Positions 16,317-23,664 of a stretch of DNA of 36,767 nt are shown here, piece after piece. Each line of letters begins with the position of its first letter. The first letter of the stretch is position 1. Location of the stretch: positions 1 through 36,767 of the forward strand of contig NZ_FOQK01000031.1 of NCBI RefSeq assembly GCF_900113715.1. Direction: 5' to 3'. Made by a program: the position numbers and the translations under genes. This stretch comes from Pseudoselenomonas ruminantium. GTDB taxonomy: Bacteria; Bacillota; Negativicutes; Selenomonadales; Selenomonadaceae. Under the pieces are notes generated by a model, which made no database searches, was not told where the DNA came from, and saw only the letters and a program-made list of their open reading frames with translations.

Positions 16317-17014
16317 CAGTAGACGCCGAGGATGCCCGAGGCTATGCTGACTGTCAATTCGTTTTGACCGGTCAGAAGCTCGTTGCTGACGGCATTGGGC
16401 TGGCGCTGCGACAGTGTGGCCCCCGCAAGCGGCCAGCGCACGTTGCCGATGCTGACGCCTGTGCAGGTGCCTGTGAAGGGCAGCAGCGAAAGCGCTTTCG
16501 GACGTGTTTGACAAGTCAAGGTGATTGACATGTCAGTCGTCACGTAGAAGAGCGCCTCGCTCTCGTCAATCAGGCAGCAGGGAATCTGGGCAGCAGCCGC
16601 GCTGAAGATGGTGCTGAAGGCATGGTCGAAGCGGCCGCCGAAGGCGCCGGTAAGGGCGATGAACGGTGCGCCTTCCACCTGCATCATGGCCAGGGCCAGC
16701 TGCGTGTCGGTGAGGTCCTTGGCCACCGGGAATTTCCGGATGGGGACGCCCTGCCGGACGGCCCATTGCCAGGCCGCCGTGCTGGCGCTGTCCCCGTCGC
16801 CTAGCAGGCAGTCGGGGAGCCGGGCGCTTTTCTGGCAGGTGTCGATGCCATGGTCGGCGGCCCAGCAGTGCGCAAAGCCCTGGAGCTGGTCAAGCCACTC
16901 GGTCTGCGGCGGTCGGCCGCCTGTCACGAGCAGCCAGGGAGAGGCCGCAGGCTGCGCGGGATATGTCACGGTGATCTGGGGGAAGGATAGCTGCAGGCTG
17001 GATGTCTGGGACAT
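16298..17014 (-). CDS. thiN: Thiamine pyrophosphokinase
   Basis: A 238-residue enzyme transferring pyrophosphate from ATP to thiamine to make thiamine diphosphate. The GDGDS motif, KDLTDTQLAL and the GAFGGRFDH stretch (metal and pyrophosphate binding) mark the catalytic domain, with the thiamine-binding beta domain at the C-terminus. GAGGTC six bases before the ATG supports the start at 17014. It is convergent with, and overlaps, the methyltransferase gene, and divergent from the UPF0173 gene. No TPP riboswitch is seen upstream. The gene contains three TGACNNGTCA palindromes. Confidence 0.93.
   Translation of the reverse strand: MSQTSSLQLSFPQITVTYPAQPAASPWLLVTGGRPPQTEWLDQLQGFAHCWAADHGIDTCQKSARLPDCLLGDGDSASTAAWQWAVRQGVPIRKFPVAKDLTDTQLALAMMQVEGAPFIALTGAFGGRFDHAFSTIFSAAAAQIPCCLIDESEALFYVTTDMSITLTCQTRPKALSLLPFTGTCTGVSIGNVRWPLAGATLSQRQPNAVSNELLTGQNELTVSIASGILGVYCYWGKY
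16365..16374. repeat. TGACNNGTCA palindrome, single copy (TGACCGGTCA)
   Basis: Exact copy of the recurring palindrome within thiN, read as Leu-Thr-Gly-Gln on the coding strand. A one-base-shorter relative, TGACTGTCA, lies just to its left at 16348-16356. Confidence 0.7.
16509..16535. repeat. Pair of TGACNNGTCA palindromes in thiN
   Basis: TGACAAGTCA (16509-16518) and TGACATGTCA (16526-16535) lie with a 17-base period inside thiN. Because 17 is not a multiple of three, the two copies are read in different frames, so the pairing is not explained by a peptide repeat. Confidence 0.7.
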
Positions 17015-17067
17015 AGAAAGACCTCGATTCGCGGAATATAGGATAGCGTACGTTTATTTGCATCATA

Positions 17068-17095
17068 TGATATAATGAGTATAAGCGATGCTTAT
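17068..17095 (+). promoter_or_regulatory. Extended -10 promoter and small hairpin before the UPF0173 gene
   Basis: TGATATAAT (17068-17076) is an extended -10 element; no good -35 box is visible. ATAAGC-GAT-GCTTAT (17081-17095) lies at the expected transcription start and could be an operator or a 5' hairpin. The region is shared with the divergent thiN. Confidence 0.55.
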
Positions 17096-17145
17096 AGCAT
17101 AGCATGGAAAAAAACAAGGAGCAACTGCAAGGGAGGTATATATCC

Positions 17146-17820
17146 ATGGTAATGTTCAAATATTATGGCCATTCCTGCTTCATGCTGGACAATGGCGAGC
17201 ACAAGGTGCTGTTCGACCCGTTTTTGACGGGGAATCCGAAGGCGACGGTCAAGGCGGAGGATATCGACTGCGACTTCATCCTGATCTCGCATGCACATAG
17301 CGACCATCTAGGCGATGCGCCGGAGATCGCTGGCCGCACGGGCGCAGAACTGGTGGGGATACCGGAAGTGCTCGCCATCTGCGAGCAGCGCGTGCCGGGG
17401 CTCAAGCAGCATCCGATGAACCTCGGCGGTTCGATAAATCTCCCGTTTGGCAGGGTGCGCATGACGATGGCGAAACACAGTTCGGGCGTGGCAGGCGGCA
17501 TTGCCTGCGGCTATGTCATCTCGATGAGCGGGCTCAAGATTTACTTTGCGGGTGACACGGCTTTGTTCGGCGATATGCAGCTGATCGGCCGCAAGGATGA
17601 GATCGACTATGCCATCCTGCCGGTTGGCGACAACTATACGATGGGGCTGGAGGATGCGGCTCTCGCGGCCCAGTGGCTCAATGCGCGCCATGTCATCCCT
17701 GTGCACTACAACACCTGGCCCATCATCAATCAGGATGTCAAGAAGTATCGGGAGATCACCGAGGCGATGTCACGGGCTGAGGTCCATGTGGTCGAGCCGG
17801 GGGCAGAACTGGAGCTTTGA
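17146..17820 (+). CDS. UPF0173 metal-dependent hydrolase (metallo-beta-lactamase fold)
   Basis: A 224-residue protein with the metallo-beta-lactamase metal site HAHSDH (near residue 50), an FAGDTALFGDM segment carrying another metal ligand, and HVIPVHYNTWP near the end. It matches the UPF0173 family (B. subtilis YtkL), whose substrate is not established. The ATG at 17146 follows GGGAGG by eight bases; an ATG at 17104 has no comparable site. The stop codon overlaps the miaA start (TGATG), so it appears to lead a UPF0173-miaA-hfq unit. Confidence 0.9.
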   Translation: MVMFKYYGHSCFMLDNGEHKVLFDPFLTGNPKATVKAEDIDCDFILISHAHSDHLGDAPEIAGRTGAELVGIPEVLAICEQRVPGLKQHPMNLGGSINLPFGRVRMTMAKHSSGVAGGIACGYVISMSGLKIYFAGDTALFGDMQLIGRKDEIDYAILPVGDNYTMGLEDAALAAQWLNARHVIPVHYNTWPIINQDVKKYREITEAMSRAEVHVVEPGAELEL

Positions 17821-18767
17821 TGAGCAAGGAGAAGTTAATCGTCATTTTAGGCCCGACGGCTGTGGGCAAGACGGCCCTGTCGATCGAGCTGGCCAAGCAC
17901 CTCGATACGGAAATCATCTCGGGGGATTCGATGCTCATCTATCGCGGCTTCGACATCGGCTCGGCCAAGCCGACGCTGGCCGAGCGGCAGGGCATCGTGC
18001 ATCATCTCGTGGATGTGCTGCCCCCCGATGCGGCTTTCAATGTCACGGATTTTGTCGCTGCAGCCCGCGCGCTGATCACCAGAATCAATGCCGCGGGGAA
18101 GATCCCCATCCTGGCTGGCGGCACGGGACTCTATGTCAAGGCACTGCTCGAGGGCTATGCGTTCAATGAGACCTCGGGCCACGCGGAATACCGCGCGGAG
18201 CTCGAGGAGCTCGGGCGCACCAAGGGCCATGCATACGTGCATGGGATGCTGGCAAAGGTCAATCCCGAAGCAGCGGCGCGCCTGCATCCTAACGATTTCC
18301 GCCGCATCGTGCGGGCACTGGAGGTGGCGCATTTCGGCGATGAGGCGATCTCGCAGTCGCGTGCGGCTGCGGATGGGGAACTTTGCTACGATGCGCTGGT
18401 GATTGGCCTGAACCGCGACCGCCAGCAGCTCTATGACCGCATCAACCGGCGCGTGGAGCTGATGTTTGCGGACGGGCTGGCCGCGGAGGTGCAGGGGCTC
18501 TTGGACGCGGGCATCCCGCGGGAGTCACAGGCCATGAAGGGCATTGGCTACAAGGAGACGGCGGCCTGGCTGGCTGGCGAGATAACGTATGAGGCGGCGG
18601 TCGATCTCATCCAGAAGTCGACGCGCCACTTCGCCAAGCGGCAGCTGACCTGGTATCGGAAAATGCCCTATATCCACTGGTATCGTGCCGATGAGATACC
18701 GGAAGAAAACTTGTTGCCGATGGTTTTTGCTGATGTGGCAGGATTTTTTTCGCAAGGGTCGAATTAG
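17820..18767 (+). CDS. miaA: tRNA dimethylallyltransferase
   Basis: A 315-residue enzyme adding a dimethylallyl group to N6 of A37 in tRNAs that read UNN codons. The P-loop GPTAVGKTALS is at the N-terminus, followed by SGDSMLIYRGFDIGSAKPT and the catalytic/binding segment ILAGGTGLYVKALLEG. The C-terminal RQLTWYRKM tRNA-contact motif is present. The start overlaps the preceding stop by one base. The miaA-hfq order, widespread in bacteria, supports the call. Confidence 0.97.
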   Translation: MSKEKLIVILGPTAVGKTALSIELAKHLDTEIISGDSMLIYRGFDIGSAKPTLAERQGIVHHLVDVLPPDAAFNVTDFVAAARALITRINAAGKIPILAGGTGLYVKALLEGYAFNETSGHAEYRAELEELGRTKGHAYVHGMLAKVNPEAAARLHPNDFRRIVRALEVAHFGDEAISQSRAAADGELCYDALVIGLNRDRQQLYDRINRRVELMFADGLAAEVQGLLDAGIPRESQAMKGIGYKETAAWLAGEITYEAAVDLIQKSTRHFAKRQLTWYRKMPYIHWYRADEIPEENLLPMVFADVAGFFSQGSN

Positions 18768-18795
18768 TAAGTAGTACCGTAATGGAGGGATTTTT

Positions 18796-19047
18796 ATGCC
18801 AGCAAAAAACATCAATCTGCAAGATAGCTTCCTGAATCAGGTCCGCAAGGAGAATGTCGCCGTGACGATCCATCTCCTCAATGGATTCCAAATCAAGGGC
18901 AATGTCAAGGGATTTGACAATTTCACCGTCGTTCTTGACGTTGCTGGCAAACAGCAGATGGTTTATAAGCATGCGATTTCCACGATTTCACCGGCGCGGC
19001 CGATCAGCGGCATCTTCGGTGTGGATAAGCGTGACGACGAAGAATAA
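18796..19047 (+). CDS. hfq: RNA-binding protein Hfq
   Basis: An 83-residue Sm-like protein that forms a hexameric ring and helps small RNAs pair with mRNAs. The Sm1 motif ([20 protein letters not shown]) and the Sm2 motif [10 protein letters not shown] are both clear. A good ribosome site, GGAGGG, precedes the ATG. A terminator follows 17 bases after the stop, closing the miaA-hfq unit. Confidence 0.97.
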   Translation: MPAKNINLQDSFLNQVRKENVAVTIHLLNGFQIKGNVKGFDNFTVVLDVAGKQQMVYKHAISTISPARPISGIFGVDKRDDEE

Positions 19048-19064
19048 TAGATGAGAAGAAGCGG

Positions 19065-19090
19065 GGCCTTTCTCTGAAAGGCCTTTTTTT
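19065..19090 (+). terminator. Intrinsic terminator after hfq
   Basis: GGCCTTT (19065-19071) and AAAGGCC (19077-19083) form a 7-bp stem with a 5-base loop, followed by seven T residues. Confidence 0.93.
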
Positions 19091-19117
19091 GATGGTAGCA
19101 GCAGACAGGAGAAAAAC

Positions 19118-19573
19118 ATGAAGGTACGAGGCTTTGAATGGGTTACAGGCTGGCAGCAGCGCGGCGCGATACTGCCGCAGCGCAAGACGGCGGCAAGCGC
19201 GGGCTATGATCTGGCAGCGGCTGAGGGCGCCGTGATTCCGCCGCAGGCCATGGTCATGGTGCCGACAGGTGTCAAGGCGTATATGCAGGCGGATGAGGTG
19301 CTGATGATCCATATCCGCTCGAGCCTGGCTGTCAAGCGACAGCTGGTGCTCATGAACAGCGTCGGTGTGGTCGATGCGGATTACTATAATAATGAAGACA
19401 ATGAGGGCCATATCTTCATCGCCCTCTGGAACCGCGGCACGCAGCCTGTGGTCATCGAAGCGGGGGAGCGCATCGCCCAGGGAATCTTCCAGAAGTACCT
19501 GACCGTAGATGGCGACATGGCTGGTGACGGTGCGGCGCGGCAGGGCGGTTTTGGTTCGACAGGAAAGGCGTGA
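19118..19573 (+). CDS. dut: dUTP diphosphatase
   Basis: A 151-residue trimeric dUTPase that hydrolyses dUTP to dUMP, keeping uracil out of DNA and feeding dTMP synthesis. The five family motifs are visible: AGYDLAA, the IRSSLA stretch, VDADYYNNEDNEGHI, ERIAQGIF and the C-terminal arm RQGGFGSTG. It overlaps or abuts the start of rarA, so the two DNA-maintenance genes are probably cotranscribed. Confidence 0.96.
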   Translation: MKVRGFEWVTGWQQRGAILPQRKTAASAGYDLAAAEGAVIPPQAMVMVPTGVKAYMQADEVLMIHIRSSLAVKRQLVLMNSVGVVDADYYNNEDNEGHIFIALWNRGTQPVVIEAGERIAQGIFQKYLTVDGDMAGDGAARQGGFGSTGKA

Positions 19574-19578
19574 GGGAT

Positions 19579-20973
19579 ATGGCAGACGAAGGCATGGATT
19601 TATTTGCGATGCCTGCGGCAGCTGACTGGTCAGGAAATGACCGGTCAACGGTTGACAAGTCAACGGCTGACAAGTCAACGCTGGGGGCGGCGCGGCCCTT
19701 TGAACCGCTGGCCCAGCGCATGCGGCCGCGCAATTTCGAGGAGTTCATCGGCCAGCAAGAGGCTGTGGGAGCTGGCCGCTTCCTGCGGCAGATGATCGAG
19801 CGGGACCAGATCTCGTCGATGATTTTCTACGGGCCGCCGGGCACAGGCAAGACGACGCTGGCGCAGATGATCGCGGGCATGACGGGCAGTGCGTTCCGCA
19901 AGCTCAATGCGGTATCCTCGGGCATCCAGGATATCCGCGCGATTGTCAAGGAGGCGGATGAGCAGCGCAGATATTATCAGAAGCGGACCATCGTATTCAT
20001 CGACGAGATCCATCGCTTCAACAAGAGCCAGCAGGATGTGCTATTGCCCTATGTCGAAGATGGCCGCTTGATTTTGATCGGTGCGACGACGGAGAATCCG
20101 TTTTTTGAGGTCAATCATGCGCTATTGTCGCGCGTGCGTATCGTGCGGCTCTATCAGCTGAGCGACGGCCAGCTCGTCAAGATCCTGCGGCAGGCCCTCG
20201 CGGACACCGAGCGGGGGCTCGGCGGCCAGCAGCTTACGGTGGCAGATGAGGTGCTGCTGGGCATCGCGCAGCTGGCAGGGGGCGATGCGCGCATGGCGCT
20301 CAACATCCTCGAAGGCGCGGCTTCGATGCTGCCGCCGAATGGCGGCACGGTCACGCTGGAGATGGTGCAGGAGATCCTCGGCCAGCGGGTGCAGCGCTAT
20401 GACAAGAAGGGGGACAATCATTATGATACGGTGTCGGCCTTCATCAAGAGCATGCGCGGAAGCGATCCCGATGCAGCCCTTCACTATCTGGCGCGGATGC
20501 TCGCAGCTGGCGAGGATGTCAAATTCATCGCGCGCCGTATCGTTATCTGCGCGTCGGAGGATGTGGGCAACGCTGATCCCATGGCGCTGGTCGTAGCGAT
20601 GAATGCTGCCCAGGCCGTGCAGTTTGTCGGCATGCCGGAGGCGCGCATTATCCTCGGGCAGGCGGTGACCTATATCGCCGCAGCTCCCAAAAGCAATGCG
20701 GCCTATATGGGAATCGATGCGGCCCTGCAGGATGTCCGCAGCAAGAATTGCGGGGCCGTGCCGATGCATCTGCGGGATGCCCACTACAAGGGAGCGTCCA
20801 AGCTCGGCCATGGCACCGAGTACATCTATCCGCACGACTATCCAGAGCATTTCACGCCGCAGGAGTATCTGCCCAGGGAACTGGCCGGTGCACATTACTA
20901 CCAGCCCTCTGAGAACGGTACCGAAAAGCGCCTCGGGCAGTACCTGCATCACTGCTGGCCGAAGCGGTACTGA
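19579..20973 (+). CDS. rarA: Replication-associated recombination protein A (AAA+ ATPase)
   Basis: A 464-residue RarA/MgsA protein, a clamp-loader-like AAA+ ATPase acting at stalled forks. Walker A is GPPGTGKTTLAQ, Walker B is IVFIDEIHRF, and a sensor region IGATTENPFFEVN follows; the C-terminal tetramerisation part is complete. The N-terminus is unusual: between MDLF and the family start (RPFEPLAQRMRPRNFEEFIGQ) lies a repeat DRSTV-DKSTA-DKSTL encoded by four TGACNNGTCA palindromes. The ATG at 19579 is used; a GTG at 19570 overlapping the dut stop is an alternative, and neither has an ideal ribosome site. A promoter for the next operon starts seven bases after its stop. Confidence 0.93.
   Translation: MADEGMDLFAMPAAADWSGNDRSTVDKSTADKSTLGAARPFEPLAQRMRPRNFEEFIGQQEAVGAGRFLRQMIERDQISSMIFYGPPGTGKTTLAQMIAGMTGSAFRKLNAVSSGIQDIRAIVKEADEQRRYYQKRTIVFIDEIHRFNKSQQDVLLPYVEDGRLILIGATTENPFFEVNHALLSRVRIVRLYQLSDGQLVKILRQALADTERGLGGQQLTVADEVLLGIAQLAGGDARMALNILEGAASMLPPNGGTVTLEMVQEILGQRVQRYDKKGDNHYDTVSAFIKSMRGSDPDAALHYLARMLAAGEDVKFIARRIVICASEDVGNADPMALVVAMNAAQAVQFVGMPEARIILGQAVTYIAAAPKSNAAYMGIDAALQDVRSKNCGAVPMHLRDAHYKGASKLGHGTEYIYPHDYPEHFTPQEYLPRELAGAHYYQPSENGTEKRLGQYLHHCWPKRY
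19623..19677. repeat. Tandem array of four TGACNNGTCA palindromes in rarA
   Basis: Exact palindromes start at 19623, 19638, 19653 and 19668, a strict 15-base period, with centres TG, CG, AA and AA. All are read in one frame as Asp-x-Ser, giving a 5-residue peptide repeat in the linker before the ATPase domain. Confidence 0.85.
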
Positions 20974-20979
20974 TAGGTT

Positions 20980-21008
20980 TTGACAGATGGCGGCGTTTCT
21001 GCTATATT
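20980..21008 (+). promoter_or_regulatory. Sigma-A promoter of the Rrf2-nifS operon
   Basis: TTGACA (20980-20985) and TATATT (21003-21008) are 17 bases apart, seven bases beyond the rarA stop codon. Transcription would start near 21015. Confidence 0.85.
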
Positions 21009-21033
21009 GAATCCATGAAATCTGACAAGGATA

Positions 21034-21047
21034 CTCAGAATTCCGAG
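21034..21047. promoter_or_regulatory. Candidate operator palindrome before the Rrf2 gene
   Basis: CTCAGAATTCCGAG is a 14-base near-palindrome (only one base-pair mismatch per half) lying between promoter and start codon and overlapping the ribosome site GAGGTGG. Rrf2 regulators often repress their own operon, so this is a reasonable but unproven site. Confidence 0.35.
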
Positions 21048-21054
21048 GTGGAAC

Positions 21055-21504
21055 ATGAAGATGTCAACAAAAGGCCGTTACAGTGTGACGGCTCTTTATG
21101 AACTGGCCCTGCACTATGGCGAGGGGCCGGTAGCGCTGAAATGCGTGGCGCAGAGCCAGGGGCTGTCGGAGAATTATCTGGAGCAGCTCATGGTGCCGCT
21201 GCGGCGGGCGGGGCTCGTCAAGAGCATCCGCGGGGCACAGGGCGGCTATATGCTCGGGCGCGAACCGAGGGAAATCACGATCGGCGCAATCATCACGACG
21301 GTGGAAGGGCCGATTGCCGTTGTGGACTGCCTGCTGGCTGAGGCGGGGGCAGAGGACCAGCCCTGTGAGCGGGCTTGTGCCTGCGTGACCCGCGGCATTT
21401 GGGAAAAGGTCTGCGACAGCATCAGCGGGGTGCTCGACAGCATCACGCTGCAGACGCTGATGGATAACGATGGCAGCCGCAAGCACGTGGGGTGCGGCCG
21501 ATGA
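21055..21504 (+). CDS. Rrf2-family transcriptional regulator, IscR-like
   Basis: A 149-residue winged-helix regulator with the family start MKMSTKGRYSVTALYELALHYG and the recognition segment around LSENYLEQLMVPLRRAGLVKSIRG. Cysteines at 92, 104, 108 and 110 fall in the region where IscR binds its Fe-S cluster (C92, C98, C104 in E. coli), so cluster sensing is likely, though the spacing differs. It overlaps the cysteine desulfurase gene by four bases (ATGA), the classic iscR-iscS arrangement. CymR-type control of cysteine metabolism is the alternative, but CymR lacks such cysteines. Confidence 0.9.
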   Translation: MKMSTKGRYSVTALYELALHYGEGPVALKCVAQSQGLSENYLEQLMVPLRRAGLVKSIRGAQGGYMLGREPREITIGAIITTVEGPIAVVDCLLAEAGAEDQPCERACACVTRGIWEKVCDSISGVLDSITLQTLMDNDGSRKHVGCGR

Positions 21505-22655
21505 AGCCGGTCTATCTGGATTATGCGGCGACGACGCCAGTGGACGAGCGCGTGCTGCCAGCTATGCTGCCCTATTTCATGGAGCAGTTCGGCAATCCGT
21601 CGAGCGTGTATGGCCAGGGGCGTGCGGCCAAGCGCGCAGTCGCTCAGGCGCGTGCGCAGGTGGCGGCACTGCTCCAGGCGGAGCCGGAGGAAATCTTTTT
21701 CACCAGCGGCGGCAGCGAGAGCGACAACTGGGCGCTCAAGGGCATGGCCTTTGCTCTGCGCCGCGCGGGGCGCGGCTGTCATATCATCACGAGCAGCGTC
21801 GAGCACCATGCCGTGCTCAATGCCTGCGCATGGCTGGAGCAGCAGGGCTTTGCAGTGACCTATCTGCCCGTTGATGTAGCCGGCCGGGTGCAGCCCCAGC
21901 AGGTCAAAGATGCTGTGCGTGACGATACGATCCTCGTCAGCATCATGACGGCGAACAACGAAGTCGGTACGATCGAGCCCATTGCCGAAATCGGCGCATT
22001 CCTGCAGGCAAAGGGGATTTTCTTCCACACCGATGCGGTGCAGGCCGCCGGACACATTCCGTTGTCGGTGGATGAGCTGCATGTGGATGCGCTCTCCCTG
22101 TCAGGGCATAAGCTCTACGGCCCGAAGGGCATCGGCGCGCTCTACTTGCGCCGCGGCTTTCGGCCCGACCCCTTGGTTCATGGCGGCAGTCAGGAGCGCG
22201 AGCTGCGGGCTGGTACGGAAAACACCGCTGGCATCGTGGGTCTCGGCAAGGCGGCCGAGATTGCCCGGGAGGAGCTCACGACGGAGTGGGAGCGCCTATC
22301 GGAGCTGCGCGACTGGTTCATGGCAGAGATCAAAACGATTCCGGGCAGCTGGATCAACGGCGATGAGGAATACCGCCTGCCGGGCAATGTGAATTTCGGC
22401 ATCGAGGGCATCGCCCAGGATACCCTGCTGATCCGTCTCGATATGGCAGGCTTCGCCGTTTCGGCGGGCAGTGCCTGCAGTGCAGGCTCCCTGGAGCCCT
22501 CCCATGTGCTCAAGGCAATGGGGCAGACGCCGGAGCAGGCAGCCTCTGCGCTGCGTGTCACGCTGGGACGCTTCACGACAAAGGACGAGCTCGAGGGCTT
22601 GCTGACTGTTTTGCAGCAGGCAGTCACAGCAATCCGCGGCCAGGCCGGCAGCTGA
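21501..22655 (+). CDS. Cysteine desulfurase (NifS/IscS family)
   Basis: A 384-residue PLP enzyme taking sulfur from cysteine as an enzyme-bound persulfide for Fe-S clusters or thiolated tRNA. YLDYAATTPVD at the N-terminus, the PLP lysine in SGHKLYGPKGIGALY, and the catalytic cysteine in SAGSACSAGS are present. Directly coupled to the Rrf2 gene. No iscU/nifU scaffold or mnmA follows; a terminator stands right after it, so its sulfur acceptor is encoded elsewhere. The family call (NifS-like) is firm, but the sub-type is not. Confidence 0.95.
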   Translation: MKPVYLDYAATTPVDERVLPAMLPYFMEQFGNPSSVYGQGRAAKRAVAQARAQVAALLQAEPEEIFFTSGGSESDNWALKGMAFALRRAGRGCHIITSSVEHHAVLNACAWLEQQGFAVTYLPVDVAGRVQPQQVKDAVRDDTILVSIMTANNEVGTIEPIAEIGAFLQAKGIFFHTDAVQAAGHIPLSVDELHVDALSLSGHKLYGPKGIGALYLRRGFRPDPLVHGGSQERELRAGTENTAGIVGLGKAAEIAREELTTEWERLSELRDWFMAEIKTIPGSWINGDEEYRLPGNVNFGIEGIAQDTLLIRLDMAGFAVSAGSACSAGSLEPSHVLKAMGQTPEQAASALRVTLGRFTTKDELEGLLTVLQQAVTAIRGQAGS

Positions 22656-22668
22656 ATATTTGGAGCAG

Positions 22669-22699
22669 AAGACCTGCGGGAAACCGTCAGGTCTTTTTT
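22669..22699 (+). terminator. Intrinsic terminator after the cysteine desulfurase gene
   Basis: AAGACCTG and CAGGTCTT, extended by CGG/CCG with one bulged base, close a GAAA-containing loop and run into six T residues. Confidence 0.88.
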
Positions 22700-22744
22700 C
22701 ATGAAACTTTTATGAATATTTTTAGTACCAAATAGCAAAAAAAT

Positions 22745-22773
22745 TTGTATTGACAAGCATTATTATGTATAAT
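22745..22773 (+). promoter_or_regulatory. Probable promoter of the rodZ gene
   Basis: TTGTAT (22745-22750) and TATAAT (22768-22773) are 17 bases apart in an AT-rich stretch. A TTGACA at 22750-22755 is only 12 bases from the same -10 box and is less likely to serve as the -35. Confidence 0.65.
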
Positions 22774-22842
22774 TAAAAGGTAATGCTTGAAGGAAAAGAT
22801 TTGACAAGCTGTAAAGCACAGGCAGGAGGGTTTTGATACAAT

Positions 22843-23664
22843 ATGTTAGGAGATATGCTGCGTGCAGAACGCGAAAGACAGAATCTTACCATTAAAGATA
22901 TCGAGAAGGGCACGAGTATCCGTGCGTTATATATAGAGTGCATTGAAAACGGCGACTACAGCCAGCTGCCAGGAGAAGTATATACGAAGGGCTTTATCCG
23001 CAACTACGCAAACTTCCTGAAGATGGACGCTGACGCGATCGTCAAGCGCTTCACCGAGGAGAATCATCCGGAGCAGGCTGCGGCTCAGGCCGCCAAAGAG
23101 GCGGAGCAGGCAGCGGAAGAGGAAGCTCCGCAGAAGGCAAAGGTTGCGCCCGCTTTTTCAACGGGCAAGGATTTCCATCAGCGGGTGGAGTCCTCCCATA
23201 AGCGCCAGAACTTTTTCCTCGTGGCTGTCATCCTGCTCGTGGTAGCTGCAGGTGCTTTCTTCCTGCTGTCGGACAGCGACAGCCCGACCACGGCAAAGCC
23301 AGCTAAGACGGCAACGACCACGGCCAAGGCGCCGCAGGAAAAGACGGAAAAGCCGCAGCAGCAGGCTGCTCCAGCCAAGAAGGCCGAGGGCGTCGAAGTC
23401 GTCGCCAAGACCACGGGCTCCTGCTGGACCCAGGTCAAGGCCGATGGCAAGGTTGTCTATGAGGGCACCCTGGAAAAGGGCAAGACCGAGACTTGGAAGG
23501 GCAAGGAATCGGTTGTCATCACGGCAGGCAATGCCGGTGCAATCGCCTTCAATGTCAACGGCAAGGATCTCGGCAAGGCTGGCGATATCGGCGAAGTGAC
23601 GGAGAAGACCTTCACGCCAGAGGGCGAGAAGTCGGCAGACAGCAAGAGGGATAGCAAGAAATAA
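22843..23664 (+). CDS. rodZ: RodZ-like cytoskeletal protein (HTH plus DUF4115)
   Basis: A 273-residue bitopic membrane protein. The N-terminal helix-turn-helix domain (about 3-72, LRAERERQNLTIKDIEKGTSI) binds MreB in known RodZ proteins. One membrane helix lies at about 124-142, followed by an Ala/Thr/Lys-rich linker and a periplasmic DUF4115 domain (about 185-260, SCWTQVKADGKVVYEGTLEKG). It probably links the MreB cytoskeleton to wall synthesis. The stop overlaps the next start by one base (TAATG), so the YgiQ-type gene is translationally coupled. Confidence 0.9.
   Translation: MLGDMLRAERERQNLTIKDIEKGTSIRALYIECIENGDYSQLPGEVYTKGFIRNYANFLKMDADAIVKRFTEENHPEQAAAQAAKEAEQAAEEEAPQKAKVAPAFSTGKDFHQRVESSHKRQNFFLVAVILLVVAAGAFFLLSDSDSPTTAKPAKTATTTAKAPQEKTEKPQQQAAPAKKAEGVEVVAKTTGSCWTQVKADGKVVYEGTLEKGKTETWKGKESVVITAGNAGAIAFNVNGKDLGKAGDIGEVTEKTFTPEGEKSADSKRDSKK

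Noticed and set aside
17015-17060. TPP riboswitch for thiN
   Set aside because: The leader on the minus strand is too short and lacks the conserved thi-box; salvage kinases often lack one.
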